Below the pieces are notes generated by a model. It saw only the letters and a program-made list of their open reading frames with translations, ran no database searches and was not told the DNA's origin. A program made the position numbers and the translations under genes. Positions 7,377 through 15,049 of a stretch of 15,579 bases of DNA are shown here, one piece after another (the first letter of the stretch is position 1; every line of letters begins with the position of its first letter). This DNA is from CAYVKY01 sp964452115 (GTDB taxonomy: Bacteria > Bacteroidota > Ignavibacteria > Tepidaquicellales > Tepidaquicellaceae), in contig CAYVKY010000044.1 of assembly GCA_964452115.1 (NCBI GenBank), positions 1 to 15,579 of the forward strand. Direction: 5' to 3'.

Positions 7377-8000
7377 ATGTTCACGGGAATAGTTACCGAT
7401 ATGGGGAAGATTGTAAAAATGAAAACGGCGGGAGACAGCATACGCTTTACCGTTCAGCCGACAATTAAAAATTATCTTAAAGATTCCGTCGTCGGAGACA
7501 GCATGGCAATCAACGGTGCATGCATGACTATCACGGGAAAGAAAGGCGTTACATTCGATTTTACTACCATCAAAGAATCATTAAGCAAAACTAATCTCGG
7601 CGAACTTCAAACGGGAAGTTTTGTTAACCTTGAAAAGCCGATGCGAATTAATGCCAAAATAGACGGACATATCGTGCAGGGACACGTTGACAGTACCGGA
7701 GTTGTGAAGAAAATCAACAAACTTATAGACAGCTGGGAGTACTTTATCGAATTCCCGAAAAAATTCAGGGATAATATTATTTATGTGGGCTCAATATCGG
7801 TAAACGGTATAAGCCTTACGATTGCGGGTATTGAAAAAGAAACATCATCAAAAGTTTTAATAAAGGTAGCTATAATTCCTCATACATACGAGGTTACTAA
7901 TTTCAAATTTTTAAAACCCGGTTCACTGGTCAATCTGGAATTTGATATGATTGGAAAATTTGTGGTCAGAAAACTTGAAGGATTAAAACTTTCAAGATAA
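7377..8000 (+). CDS. ribE: riboflavin synthase alpha subunit
   Basis: Riboflavin synthase dismutates two 6,7-dimethyl-8-ribityllumazine molecules into riboflavin and the pyrimidine precursor. The 207-residue protein has the typical internal duplication of two lumazine-binding barrels. It starts with the signature MFTGIV, then GDSMAINGACMTIT at about 41-54 (first barrel), INAKIDGHIVQGHVDSTG at about 90-107 where the second barrel begins, VGSISVNGISLTIAG at about 138-152, and a C-terminal IPHTYEVTNF with VNLEFDMIGKFVVR. The conserved C-terminal helix for trimerisation follows. The ATG at 7377 is 4 bases after the ribD stop. No FMN riboswitch is seen upstream of ribD or ribE. The stop codon overlaps the end of the convergent glycosyltransferase gene by 9 bases. 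Confidence 0.97.
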   Translation: MFTGIVTDMGKIVKMKTAGDSIRFTVQPTIKNYLKDSVVGDSMAINGACMTITGKKGVTFDFTTIKESLSKTNLGELQTGSFVNLEKPMRINAKIDGHIVQGHVDSTGVVKKINKLIDSWEYFIEFPKKFRDNIIYVGSISVNGISLTIAGIEKETSSKVLIKVAIIPHTYEVTNFKFLKPGSLVNLEFDMIGKFVVRKLEGLKLSR

Positions 8001-9017
8001 AGATTTCATTATTTCATTATATACATCAGCCGGATTGATATTCCGCATACAGACAAATGTCTTTATCGGGCATTTGTTACCGCCGTGTATGGCACAAGGC
8101 CTGCATTTAAGCCCTGAGGTTTGCATTACAACATCATCCTTCCCTATCGGATAAAAACCGAATTCAGGAACTGTTGCCCCGAATACCGCCACCACCTTAG
8201 TACCAACTGCATTCGCAAGATGAAGCGGAGAAGAATCGTTTGTCAGAATTACTTTGGATTTTTTAATAAGGTGTGCAGATTGCAGAATCGTTAGTTTTGA
8301 TGCTGCATTGTAAACCTTTTCATTCTTCGTCTTGTCAATAATAAACCTGCAGAGTTCCATATCCTGTTTGCTTCCCGTCAATACCACAGGCACATTATCA
8401 CCGTCAAGCATATCAAGAACATCAATTATTTTATCTTCAGGAAATCTCTTCGTCTGCCAGATTGTCCCGGGGGCAATTGTAATAAATTTATCCTCCGTAG
8501 AAATATGAAACTGTTTAAGAAGAAGATTTACAGTTTTAACATCATCATCGTGGAAATATAAATCAGGTTTGATAATTTCATTAATTTCAATTCCGGCAGG
8601 TTCTAAAAGTTTTAAGTTTCTTTGTATTTCATGTATATTTTTAATGTACTTTACCTTGTTTGTATATAATCTGCTTAACGCTGCCGTATCGAATCCTACA
8701 GTCATATCAGACTTTGAAAAATAGCTCAAAAGTGTGCTTCTCAATGACCTGTGTGGTGAGAACACATAATCATAACGTTTGAATTTAATTTTGCGAGATA
8801 ATCTTTTGAATGATTTCAGCCCCTTGTCCTTCCCATTTTTATCAAAGATTATTACATTATCAATGTTCGGATTATTTTTTACGAAAATACTTGTTTTAGG
8901 AATGCACAGGAAATCAACCTCAGCCCCAAGTTTGGATTTTAATATTTGTGCAAGCGGAAGAGTTAAAATCACATCACCGAAAAACGCCGTCTGAATTATC
9001 AGAACCCTAGTTTGCAT
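7992..9017 (-). CDS. family 9 glycosyltransferase (ADP-heptose:LPS heptosyltransferase-like)
   Basis: GT-B fold enzyme of 341 residues, related to heptosyltransferases WaaC/WaaF that build the inner core of LPS at the cytoplasmic membrane face. The N-terminal domain opens with VLIIQTAFFGDVILTLP at 5-21, containing the G-D pair at 14-15 where the family base lies. The C-terminal domain has PGTIWQTKRFP at 183-193 and the donor-binding loop TNDSSPLHLANAVGTK at 259-274. A cysteine set near the C-terminus (C305, C308, C316, C323), of the form C-x-x-C-x7-C-x6-C, is a common extension in GT9 proteins of this phylum. The exact sugar donor cannot be read. The ATG at 9017 overlaps the upstream acyltransferase gene by 11 bases; the gene ends in a 9-base tail-to-tail overlap with ribE. 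Confidence 0.92.
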   Translation of the reverse strand: MQTRVLIIQTAFFGDVILTLPLAQILKSKLGAEVDFLCIPKTSIFVKNNPNIDNVIIFDKNGKDKGLKSFKRLSRKIKFKRYDYVFSPHRSLRSTLLSYFSKSDMTVGFDTAALSRLYTNKVKYIKNIHEIQRNLKLLEPAGIEINEIIKPDLYFHDDDVKTVNLLLKQFHISTEDKFITIAPGTIWQTKRFPEDKIIDVLDMLDGDNVPVVLTGSKQDMELCRFIIDKTKNEKVYNAASKLTILQSAHLIKKSKVILTNDSSPLHLANAVGTKVVAVFGATVPEFGFYPIGKDDVVMQTSGLKCRPCAIHGGNKCPIKTFVCMRNINPADVYNEIMKSLS

Positions 9018-9906
9018 AAGGAGATTTTTTATTTAATAAATGTTTGAATCTTCTGTGAAACCATAACCACTGACCGGGATTTTCCCTGATTATGTTTTCC
9101 ATAGCTGCCTGAATCCTCTGCGTTAATTCCGCTGCTGCTTCATTCGGGTCACCCTTAAGATTATCCGTTTCTACCTTAAATGATACGAGTTTAAATTTCA
9201 GGTTTTCTTTTCTGATTATATACCCGAATACAAGTTCGCTTCCGTACTTCAGCGCATATTTTGCAGCACCCGAAAAACTCGAAACTTGATTTCCGAAAAA
9301 GTCCACAAAGTAAGAATAACCTTCCGGCGCTGACTGGTCAATCAGAAATGCTACAATTCCATTGTTCTTTATCAATTTCGGAATTTCACGCAGCGATGCT
9401 CCTATATGAATCATCTTGTTTCCTGTTAAAACTCTGTACTCATTTATTTTTTCGTCAACAAATGAATTCGTCTGTGTTTTGACAATTACGCTTATCGGAT
9501 TATTTATAAAGTATGATAATGCAATTGCACTCAGCTCCCAGTTTGAATAATGTCCGCTTACCAGAATAATGCCTCTTTTTTTCTCAAGTCCTTTTTTAAA
9601 GGCAAGACAGTCTTCTTCATCAAAAATTTTGTCAATTCCCTTTTTTACAATATTCGGCATACACAAAATCTCGGTAAGTGTCATCAGTACATTCTGATAG
9701 CAGGATTTTATAACATTCATCTTCCATTCTTTATCCTTATCAGGAAAGCATAACGATAGATTTATAAAGGCTGTCTTTTTTCTTACCGGTATAAAATAAT
9801 AGAATACAAGTCCCCAGAATTTTGCTATTTTCTGAGATACTCTTATTGGAAAAAGGTTCATCAAAAACCCTGTAATTAGTAATAAAATATACTCAATACG
9901 CCTCAA
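9007..9906 (-). CDS. lysophospholipid/lipid A acyltransferase of the LpxL/HtrB family
   Basis: Membrane-bound late acyltransferase, 299 residues, of the family that adds secondary acyl chains to Kdo-lipid A. A hydrophobic N-terminal anchor (about 5-38) is followed by the catalytic H-x4-E motif in SGHYSNWE (H119, E124). Next come FLIDQSAPEGYSYFVDFFG at about 187-205 and the family's C-terminal NPGQWLWFHRRFK at 276-288. The frame's only sensible start is a TTG at 9906-9904, 10 bases after the miaB stop; the next ATG (codon 16) would cut the membrane anchor. Position and specificity of acylation cannot be read, and other members of the family acylate other glycolipids. With LpxB and LpxK in the opposite operon, a lipid A role is the simplest reading. 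Confidence 0.92.
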   Translation of the reverse strand: MRRIEYILLLITGFLMNLFPIRVSQKIAKFWGLVFYYFIPVRKKTAFINLSLCFPDKDKEWKMNVIKSCYQNVLMTLTEILCMPNIVKKGIDKIFDEEDCLAFKKGLEKKRGIILVSGHYSNWELSAIALSYFINNPISVIVKTQTNSFVDEKINEYRVLTGNKMIHIGASLREIPKLIKNNGIVAFLIDQSAPEGYSYFVDFFGNQVSSFSGAAKYALKYGSELVFGYIIRKENLKFKLVSFKVETDNLKGDPNEAAAELTQRIQAAMENIIRENPGQWLWFHRRFKHLLNKKSPYAN

Positions 9907-9916
9907 TGCCTATAAT

Positions 9917-11281
9917 TTACTTTATTATGTCTCCGAATATCGTTGCTGAATTCACTTTACTGATTTTTACATTAACTAAATCCCCGATTTTAAATTTGTC
10001 TTTAGGGATTATTACAGACCGGTTGCAGTCTGTTCTGCCCATCAGAAAATCATTCGACTTTTTGCTGAACGTTTCGCACAAAATCGTTTTTGTTTTTCCG
10101 ATTAGCATTCTGTTTCTGTCGAGCGATATCAATCTCTGAAGTTCGATTATCTCTGATAGTCTTTTGATTTTAATTTCATCAGGAACCGTATCCTCCATCT
10201 TGTATGCTTTTGTATTTTCTCTCGGGGAATAGGCAAACATAAATGCTCCGTCGTACCGGACTTTTTTCATCAGTTCAATTGTAAGATTATGGTCTTCATC
10301 GGTTTCGCTCGGAAATCCTGCAATTATATCGGTGGAAAATCCGATATCCGGCATTAACTTGCGGGCTTTATCAATTATCTTCAGATAATTCTCGATTGAA
10401 TATTCCCTGTTCATTAGTTTCAAAATTCTGTCTGAACCCGACTGTACAGGCAAATGAATATATTTGCAGATATTGTCATACTGCGACATCACTTCCAAAA
10501 GTTCATCCGACAGGTCATAAGGATGTGAAGTTGTGTATCTGATTCTTAAGTCAGGAACAGCCTCAGCGATAAGTTTCAGCAGTCCGGGAAATCCGACATT
10601 TTCATATTTATAACTGTTAACATTCTGTCCGAGCAGTGTAATTTCTTTGATTCCCTGTTCGCTGAGTTTTTCTGCTTCGCCTATTATACTCTGATATGAG
10701 CGGCTTCTTTCCCTGCCGCGTGTAAACGGCACAACGCAATACGTGCAAAATTTATCGCAGCCCCGCATTACGCTCAGCCAGGCAGTAATTCCGTCTTTCC
10801 TGAGCGGAACTATGTCATCATAGGTTTCGACTCTCGAAAGCTTCACTGCAATTCCCTTCTCGCCGGTTTCAATCACCGATTCAATTAAATGCGGAAGTTT
10901 TCTGTATTCATCCGGTCCGACAACAAGGTCAACACCTTTAAGTTCATCCCTGAGCCTTTCAGCCATGCATCCGATAATACCGAGAATGAGATTCGGATTT
11001 TTTTTCTTAAGCGAGCGCAGATGTACTAACCTGTTGCGGATTCTTTTTTCTGCATTATCCCTGACACTGCAGGTATTCAGCAGTATTACATCAGATTTAT
11101 TGATGTCGTCAGTTTCCTGATATCCGAACGTGTTCAGAACGCTGAGCACGATTTCGGTATCTGACAGATTCATCTGACATCCGTATGTTTCGATATAAAT
11201 GTTTTTACCATTCGGATGCTGCACTTTTTGTGCAGCTTTTGTTTTTGGATTATCTAATATTTGGAATAGACCGTCTTTCAT
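9917..11281 (-). CDS. miaB: tRNA-2-methylthio-N6-dimethylallyladenosine synthase
   Basis: MiaB is a radical SAM methylthiotransferase that converts i6A37 to ms2i6A37 in tRNAs reading UNN codons. The 454-residue protein has the three-domain order of the family. The N-terminal UPF0004 domain carries auxiliary Fe-S cysteines C35 (ETYGCQMN), C71 (NTCSVRDNAEKR) and C105 (GCMAER). The radical SAM domain has C175-x3-C179-x2-C182 in MRGCDKFCTYC followed by VVPFTRGRERSR. A TRAM RNA-binding domain occupies about 390-454. The NTCSVRDNAE and VVPFTRGRERSR strings favour MiaB over MtaB or RimO. The ATG at 11281 leaves only 3 bases after the dxs stop. Adjacency to dxs is fitting, because the dimethylallyl group on the substrate tRNA comes from the MEP pathway. 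Confidence 0.97.
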   Translation of the reverse strand: MKDGLFQILDNPKTKAAQKVQHPNGKNIYIETYGCQMNLSDTEIVLSVLNTFGYQETDDINKSDVILLNTCSVRDNAEKRIRNRLVHLRSLKKKNPNLILGIIGCMAERLRDELKGVDLVVGPDEYRKLPHLIESVIETGEKGIAVKLSRVETYDDIVPLRKDGITAWLSVMRGCDKFCTYCVVPFTRGRERSRSYQSIIGEAEKLSEQGIKEITLLGQNVNSYKYENVGFPGLLKLIAEAVPDLRIRYTTSHPYDLSDELLEVMSQYDNICKYIHLPVQSGSDRILKLMNREYSIENYLKIIDKARKLMPDIGFSTDIIAGFPSETDEDHNLTIELMKKVRYDGAFMFAYSPRENTKAYKMEDTVPDEIKIKRLSEIIELQRLISLDRNRMLIGKTKTILCETFSKKSNDFLMGRTDCNRSVIIPKDKFKIGDLVNVKISKVNSATIFGDIIK

Positions 11282-11284
11282 TTT

Positions 11285-13201
11285 TTATTTCAGCTTTTTT
11301 GCAAATTCCTGTGTGTAAAAATTTTCTGCGGCTTCGGCAATCCCCGCACCGTCGAGCTTTAATGATTTATGAAGTTCATCGGGTTTGCCGTGGTCAATAA
11401 ATTTATCGGGAAGCCCGTGTATCAGAATATCATTTTTGTACCTGAACTGCTCGGCAAATTCCGCAACAGCGCTGCCGAAACCACCCAGTATGGTGTTATC
11501 TTCAAGCGTAATCACCTTGTCAAATTTTTCGAATACATATTTCAGCATTTCGGAGTCCAGCGGTTTTATGAATCTCATATTAACAACTTCAGCGCTTATA
11601 TTTTTATTTCGAAGCAATTCCGCAGCCTTGTTCGCTTCATGCACCATATTTCCGATTGCAAGCATTGCTATATCCGTTCCCTCAGTTACAATTTCGGCTT
11701 TGCCGATTTCCATTTCCCGGAAATCGTGCAGTTCAACGCCTAATGCATTACCTCTCGGATATCGAATTGCAATAGGACCTTTTTTATATTTCGCTGCGGT
11801 ATAAAGCATATCTCTCAATTCGCTTTCATCTTTCGGGGCCATAATAACCATATTCGGAATCAACCTCAGATATGACAGGTCAAACGAACCATGATGAGTC
11901 GGACCGTCGGCGCCGACAAGTCCCGCTCTGTCAATTGCAAATACAACATGAAGTTTTTGCAGAGCAACATCATGCACAATCTGGTCAAAAGCGCGCTGGA
12001 GAAAAGTAGAATAAATTGCTACAACGGGTGTAAATCCTTCTGCAGCTATGCCTGCTGCAAAGGTAACAGCGTGCTGCTCGGCTATTCCGACATCAAAATA
12101 TTTGTCGGGTTTTGCTTCCTGAAGAATCGAAAGCCCCGTGCCGTCGGGCATTGCAGCATTAATGCCGATAATTTTTTCGTCTTTTTTTGCAAGTTCAGTT
12201 AATGCCTGTCCGAAAATTTTTGTATATGACGGAGTCGATGGTTTTTTATATTCGATGCCTGTTAATTTATCAAAAGGAGTGAGCGCGTGAAGTTTCTGAA
12301 AATGTTCCTTTGCGTATTGAGGTCCTTTTCCTTTTTCTGTAAGAATATGAACAAGCAGAGGTCCTGAAAACTTTTTAACATCTTCAAAAAGTTTCACAAG
12401 CGAAACAAGATGATGGCCGTTCACGGGTCCGAAATATCTGAAACCCATCGCTTCAAACAGCATTCCCGGCGTCATCATACCTTTTATTCCGCCTTCGATT
12501 CTTGAAATCAGCATCTGTATCCTGTCACGTTTACCCGACCTGTTGGTTATATTCCATATTTTATTTCTCAGTTTATTGAATGTATCACCGGTAATTAAAT
12601 CGGTAAAATAATTCTGGAATGACCAGTTATTCGGACCGATTGACATGTGATTATCATTGAGCACAACAATCATATTTTTCTTTAATATGCCGATGTTATT
12701 CATTGCTTCATAAGCCATTCCGCCCGTCATCGAACCGTCGCCGATGATTGAAATTACTTTGTAATTTTTATTTGAATAATCTCTTGCTGCCGCCATTCCA
12801 AGCGCAGCTGAAAGCGATGTGCTCGCATGTCCCGCACCGAAACAGTCGTATTCGCTTTCGCTCATTTTCAAAAAGCCGCTTATTCCGCCAAGCTGCCTGA
12901 TGGTTTTCAGCTGGTCTTTTCTGCCCGTCAGAATTTTGTGGATATAACCCTGATGGCCTACGTCCCATATAATTTTATCGGTAGGTGCATTGAATACATA
13001 GTGCAGTGCAATCGTCAGTTCCACCACTCCGAGTGAAGCACCAAGATGTCCACCGATTTTGGATATAGTATCAATCAGGAAATCCCGGATTTCTTCAGCA
13101 AGTTCAGGCAGGTCCGAGAGTTTCAACTTTTTAAGATCTGTCGGATAATCTATATCCTTCAAAAATTTTGTATTTTCAAGAGAAAAATTTTGGTCAGGCA
13201 T
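11285..13201 (-). CDS. dxs: 1-deoxy-D-xylulose-5-phosphate synthase
   Basis: DXS condenses pyruvate and glyceraldehyde 3-phosphate, using thiamine diphosphate, in the first step of the MEP isoprenoid pathway (it also supplies DXP for thiamine and pyridoxal synthesis). 638 residues, normal length. Visible features: GGHLGASLG at 50-58; the TPP/Mg site GDGSMTGG at 154-161 through NDNHMS at 182-187; the catalytic glutamate E375 in VGIAEQHAVTFAAG; DRAGLVGADGPTHHGSFD at 424-441; and a C-terminal transketolase domain with AIRYPRGN and the LEDNTILGGFGSAV segment. The ATG at 13201 lies 17 bases after the xseB stop with no clear Shine-Dalgarno sequence. It is followed after 3 bases by miaB. Isoprenoid output also feeds the undecaprenyl carrier used by surface-glycan enzymes. 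Confidence 0.98.
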   Translation of the reverse strand: MPDQNFSLENTKFLKDIDYPTDLKKLKLSDLPELAEEIRDFLIDTISKIGGHLGASLGVVELTIALHYVFNAPTDKIIWDVGHQGYIHKILTGRKDQLKTIRQLGGISGFLKMSESEYDCFGAGHASTSLSAALGMAAARDYSNKNYKVISIIGDGSMTGGMAYEAMNNIGILKKNMIVVLNDNHMSIGPNNWSFQNYFTDLITGDTFNKLRNKIWNITNRSGKRDRIQMLISRIEGGIKGMMTPGMLFEAMGFRYFGPVNGHHLVSLVKLFEDVKKFSGPLLVHILTEKGKGPQYAKEHFQKLHALTPFDKLTGIEYKKPSTPSYTKIFGQALTELAKKDEKIIGINAAMPDGTGLSILQEAKPDKYFDVGIAEQHAVTFAAGIAAEGFTPVVAIYSTFLQRAFDQIVHDVALQKLHVVFAIDRAGLVGADGPTHHGSFDLSYLRLIPNMVIMAPKDESELRDMLYTAAKYKKGPIAIRYPRGNALGVELHDFREMEIGKAEIVTEGTDIAMLAIGNMVHEANKAAELLRNKNISAEVVNMRFIKPLDSEMLKYVFEKFDKVITLEDNTILGGFGSAVAEFAEQFRYKNDILIHGLPDKFIDHGKPDELHKSLKLDGAGIAEAAENFYTQEFAKKLK

Positions 13202-13218
13202 TTGATTTTTCAGATTAA

Positions 13219-13500
13219 TTAAAACGGCATATCCGGATCTTCGTCAAATCCGTTTTTTGATTTCGGTTTAACATCATCAATATTTAAATCACCGTTATCC
13301 TCATTAATGTTCTTAATTTTCAGTTCTGCTTCGTTGAGCTTTGACTTGCATAATTTAACAAGTTTAAGTGACTCCTGATATAGGTCAAGCATTTCCTCAA
13401 GCGGAATAGTATCCGCTTCATTTTCCAGCCTTTCAAGTATATCCTGAAGGCGTGTAAAATAAACTTCGAACGATTCTTTTTTTGCTTTTTGTGTAGTCAT
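13219..13500 (-). CDS. xseB: exodeoxyribonuclease VII small subunit
   Basis: XseB is the small helical subunit that assembles in several copies on the C-terminal coiled coil of XseA to form exonuclease VII, a processive single-strand DNase. The 93-residue protein has the family core at about 9-68: SFEVYFTRLQDILERLENEA, then IPLEEMLDLYQESLKL and a C-terminal helix K-L-N-E-A-E-L-K-I. An acidic, probably disordered tail follows and ends in F-D-E-D-P-D-M-P-F at the extreme C-terminus, strikingly like the SSB protein tip. The ATG at 13500 lies 9 bases after the xseA stop, so the two subunits are made from one transcript. Confidence 0.95.
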   Translation of the reverse strand: MTTQKAKKESFEVYFTRLQDILERLENEADTIPLEEMLDLYQESLKLVKLCKSKLNEAELKIKNINEDNGDLNIDDVKPKSKNGFDEDPDMPF

Positions 13501-13509
13501 ATAAAAATT

Positions 13510-15003
13510 TTAATCTTCAAATAATGTAGGTTTGATGTTATTTCTTATAATCGCATTTGTCTTGCCGTCATTGAAATTCAATTCAACTATATCTTCTTCG
13601 TTAAGCTGCTCTCTTCTTGAAATAACTTCACTGTTTCTTATTACATAAGCATATCCGCGTTTTAATGTCTGTTCGGGTGAAATATTCTTCAGCAGTTTTT
13701 CATTATTTTCCAGTTTCGATTTAATCCTTTCCAGATAGACTGAAAGCGATGACTTTGCGTATTTCAAGGAAGCATTTACCATTTCCTTTTTTTCCGAAAT
13801 GTTTTCCAGAGGGTTCAGCTTCATCAGCGAAATATATTTCGAATCCAGCAGGTTTGCATATTTTTCTTTTTTGTACATCGCAGCTTTCGAAATATTTTTC
13901 AGCATTTCATCAAGATATTTATACCGTTCATTCAGCTGCCTTGACGGCCTGTAAGTATATAAAAGTTTTTCTTTATGCAAAACCGTTTCAATGCAGTAAT
14001 TAATAGTTCTTCTTACGCTCATATAAGCTGATTTCAACATTGCATCAAGCTGCAACTTATTATCCCTGAGAACATCAACAGGCTTATTGAAGGCGTAACT
14101 TGCAGTGAAATGTTTAAGCTTATTCTTCCGCTCATCAACATAATTTTTCACGGCTATCCATGCATTATACTTAAATCTGTTCAATGTTTCAAGTAATTCA
14201 CCCATATCAGGAAAAATATTTTCCGCAGCGGCGGAAGGTGTCGGCGCTCTCAGGTCAGATACAAAATCGCATATTGTATAGTCTGTTTCGTGGCCGATTG
14301 CGCTTACAACAGGAATGCCGGATGATGCAATCTCTCTTGCCAATGATTCATCGTTAAAAGGCATCAGGTCTTCCAGCGAGCCGCCTCCGCGTGCAATCAC
14401 TATCACTTGAAGTTCATATTCCTTCCGGTTTGCTTTTCGCAGCTGACTGATAACAGAGCGGGGTGATGCCTCACCCTGCATCGTTGCAGGAAACAAATAG
14501 ATTTCAGCCAATGGAAATCTTCTTGCCGCAACAGTTTTGAAATCCTTTATTACAGCGCCTGTGGGCGAAGTGATTATGCCGACTTTAACGGGAAATTTCG
14601 GTAACTGCTTTTTTCTTGAATCATCAAATAGTCCTTCAGCAGCAAGTTTCTTTTTTAGTTTTTCAAATGCTGCCTGAAGCTCGCCTAAACCTGTCGGAAT
14701 AATTTCAGAAACATCTATCTGATATGTGCCTCTGGGTTCATAAACTACAACTTTGCCTTTGATAAGAACTTTCATCCCGTTCTCGGGCTTAGACGGAAGG
14801 TATTCATATTTCGAACCCCAGATAACTGCACTGATGCTTGCAAAATCATCTTTGAGCGTAAAATAGCAATGATTTCGTGGCTGTTTAACCGACAGATTTG
14901 ATATCTCCCCTGTCACGTAAACGAAAGGAAAATTTTCCTGTATTAGGAGTTTTATATTCCTCGTTAGTTCTGATACGGTTTGTGGTTCTTTATTATTCAG
15001 CAT
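13510..15003 (-). CDS. xseA: exodeoxyribonuclease VII large subunit
   Basis: Catalytic subunit of exonuclease VII, which degrades single-stranded DNA from both ends. 497 residues. The N-terminal OB-fold (about 8-105) starts with TVSELTRNIKLLI and contains YVTGEISNL at 29-37. The catalytic domain has VGIITSPTGAVIKDF at 141-155, ARGGGSLEDL at 204-213, GHETDYT at 237-243 and RAPTPSAAAE at 252-261. A long charged coiled coil (about 270-450) is the XseB-binding region, and a short C-terminal beta segment with LKRGYAYVIR completes the fold. The ATG at 15003 gives the usual short lead before TVSEL. It lies only 12 bases from the tail of the tRNA-Asn terminator, with no recognisable promoter or Shine-Dalgarno sequence in between; expression may depend on read-through. 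Confidence 0.97.
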   Translation of the reverse strand: MLNNKEPQTVSELTRNIKLLIQENFPFVYVTGEISNLSVKQPRNHCYFTLKDDFASISAVIWGSKYEYLPSKPENGMKVLIKGKVVVYEPRGTYQIDVSEIIPTGLGELQAAFEKLKKKLAAEGLFDDSRKKQLPKFPVKVGIITSPTGAVIKDFKTVAARRFPLAEIYLFPATMQGEASPRSVISQLRKANRKEYELQVIVIARGGGSLEDLMPFNDESLAREIASSGIPVVSAIGHETDYTICDFVSDLRAPTPSAAAENIFPDMGELLETLNRFKYNAWIAVKNYVDERKNKLKHFTASYAFNKPVDVLRDNKLQLDAMLKSAYMSVRRTINYCIETVLHKEKLLYTYRPSRQLNERYKYLDEMLKNISKAAMYKKEKYANLLDSKYISLMKLNPLENISEKKEMVNASLKYAKSSLSVYLERIKSKLENNEKLLKNISPEQTLKRGYAYVIRNSEVISRREQLNEEDIVELNFNDGKTNAIIRNNIKPTLFED

Positions 15004-15015
15004 ATCAAATTAAAC

Positions 15016-15045
15016 GAAAAAGCCCCTTAATAGATTCAGGGGCTT
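15016..15045 (-). terminator. intrinsic terminator after tRNA-Asn
   Basis: Read on the minus strand, an 8-bp perfect stem AAGCCCCT / AGGGGCTT (15045-15038 with 15027-15020) closes a 10-base loop, and the stem's trailing TT runs into TTT then CG, giving five consecutive T. It starts 5 bases after the last base of the tRNA. It is the only clear rho-independent terminator in the window. It also forms most of the leader of xseA. Confidence 0.8.
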
Positions 15046-15049
15046 ATTG

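Noticed and set aside
11369..11804. Two overlapping + strand open frames of 124 and 139 codons opposite dxs
   Set aside because: They lie antisense to a highly conserved part of dxs, resemble no family, and their composition is explained by codon bias of the gene on the other strand.
15016..15045. Hairpin before xseA as a riboswitch or attenuator sensing a ligand
   Set aside because: It is a simple 8-bp stem with a short T-run directly after a tRNA; a plain terminator explains it and there is no aptamer-like structure.
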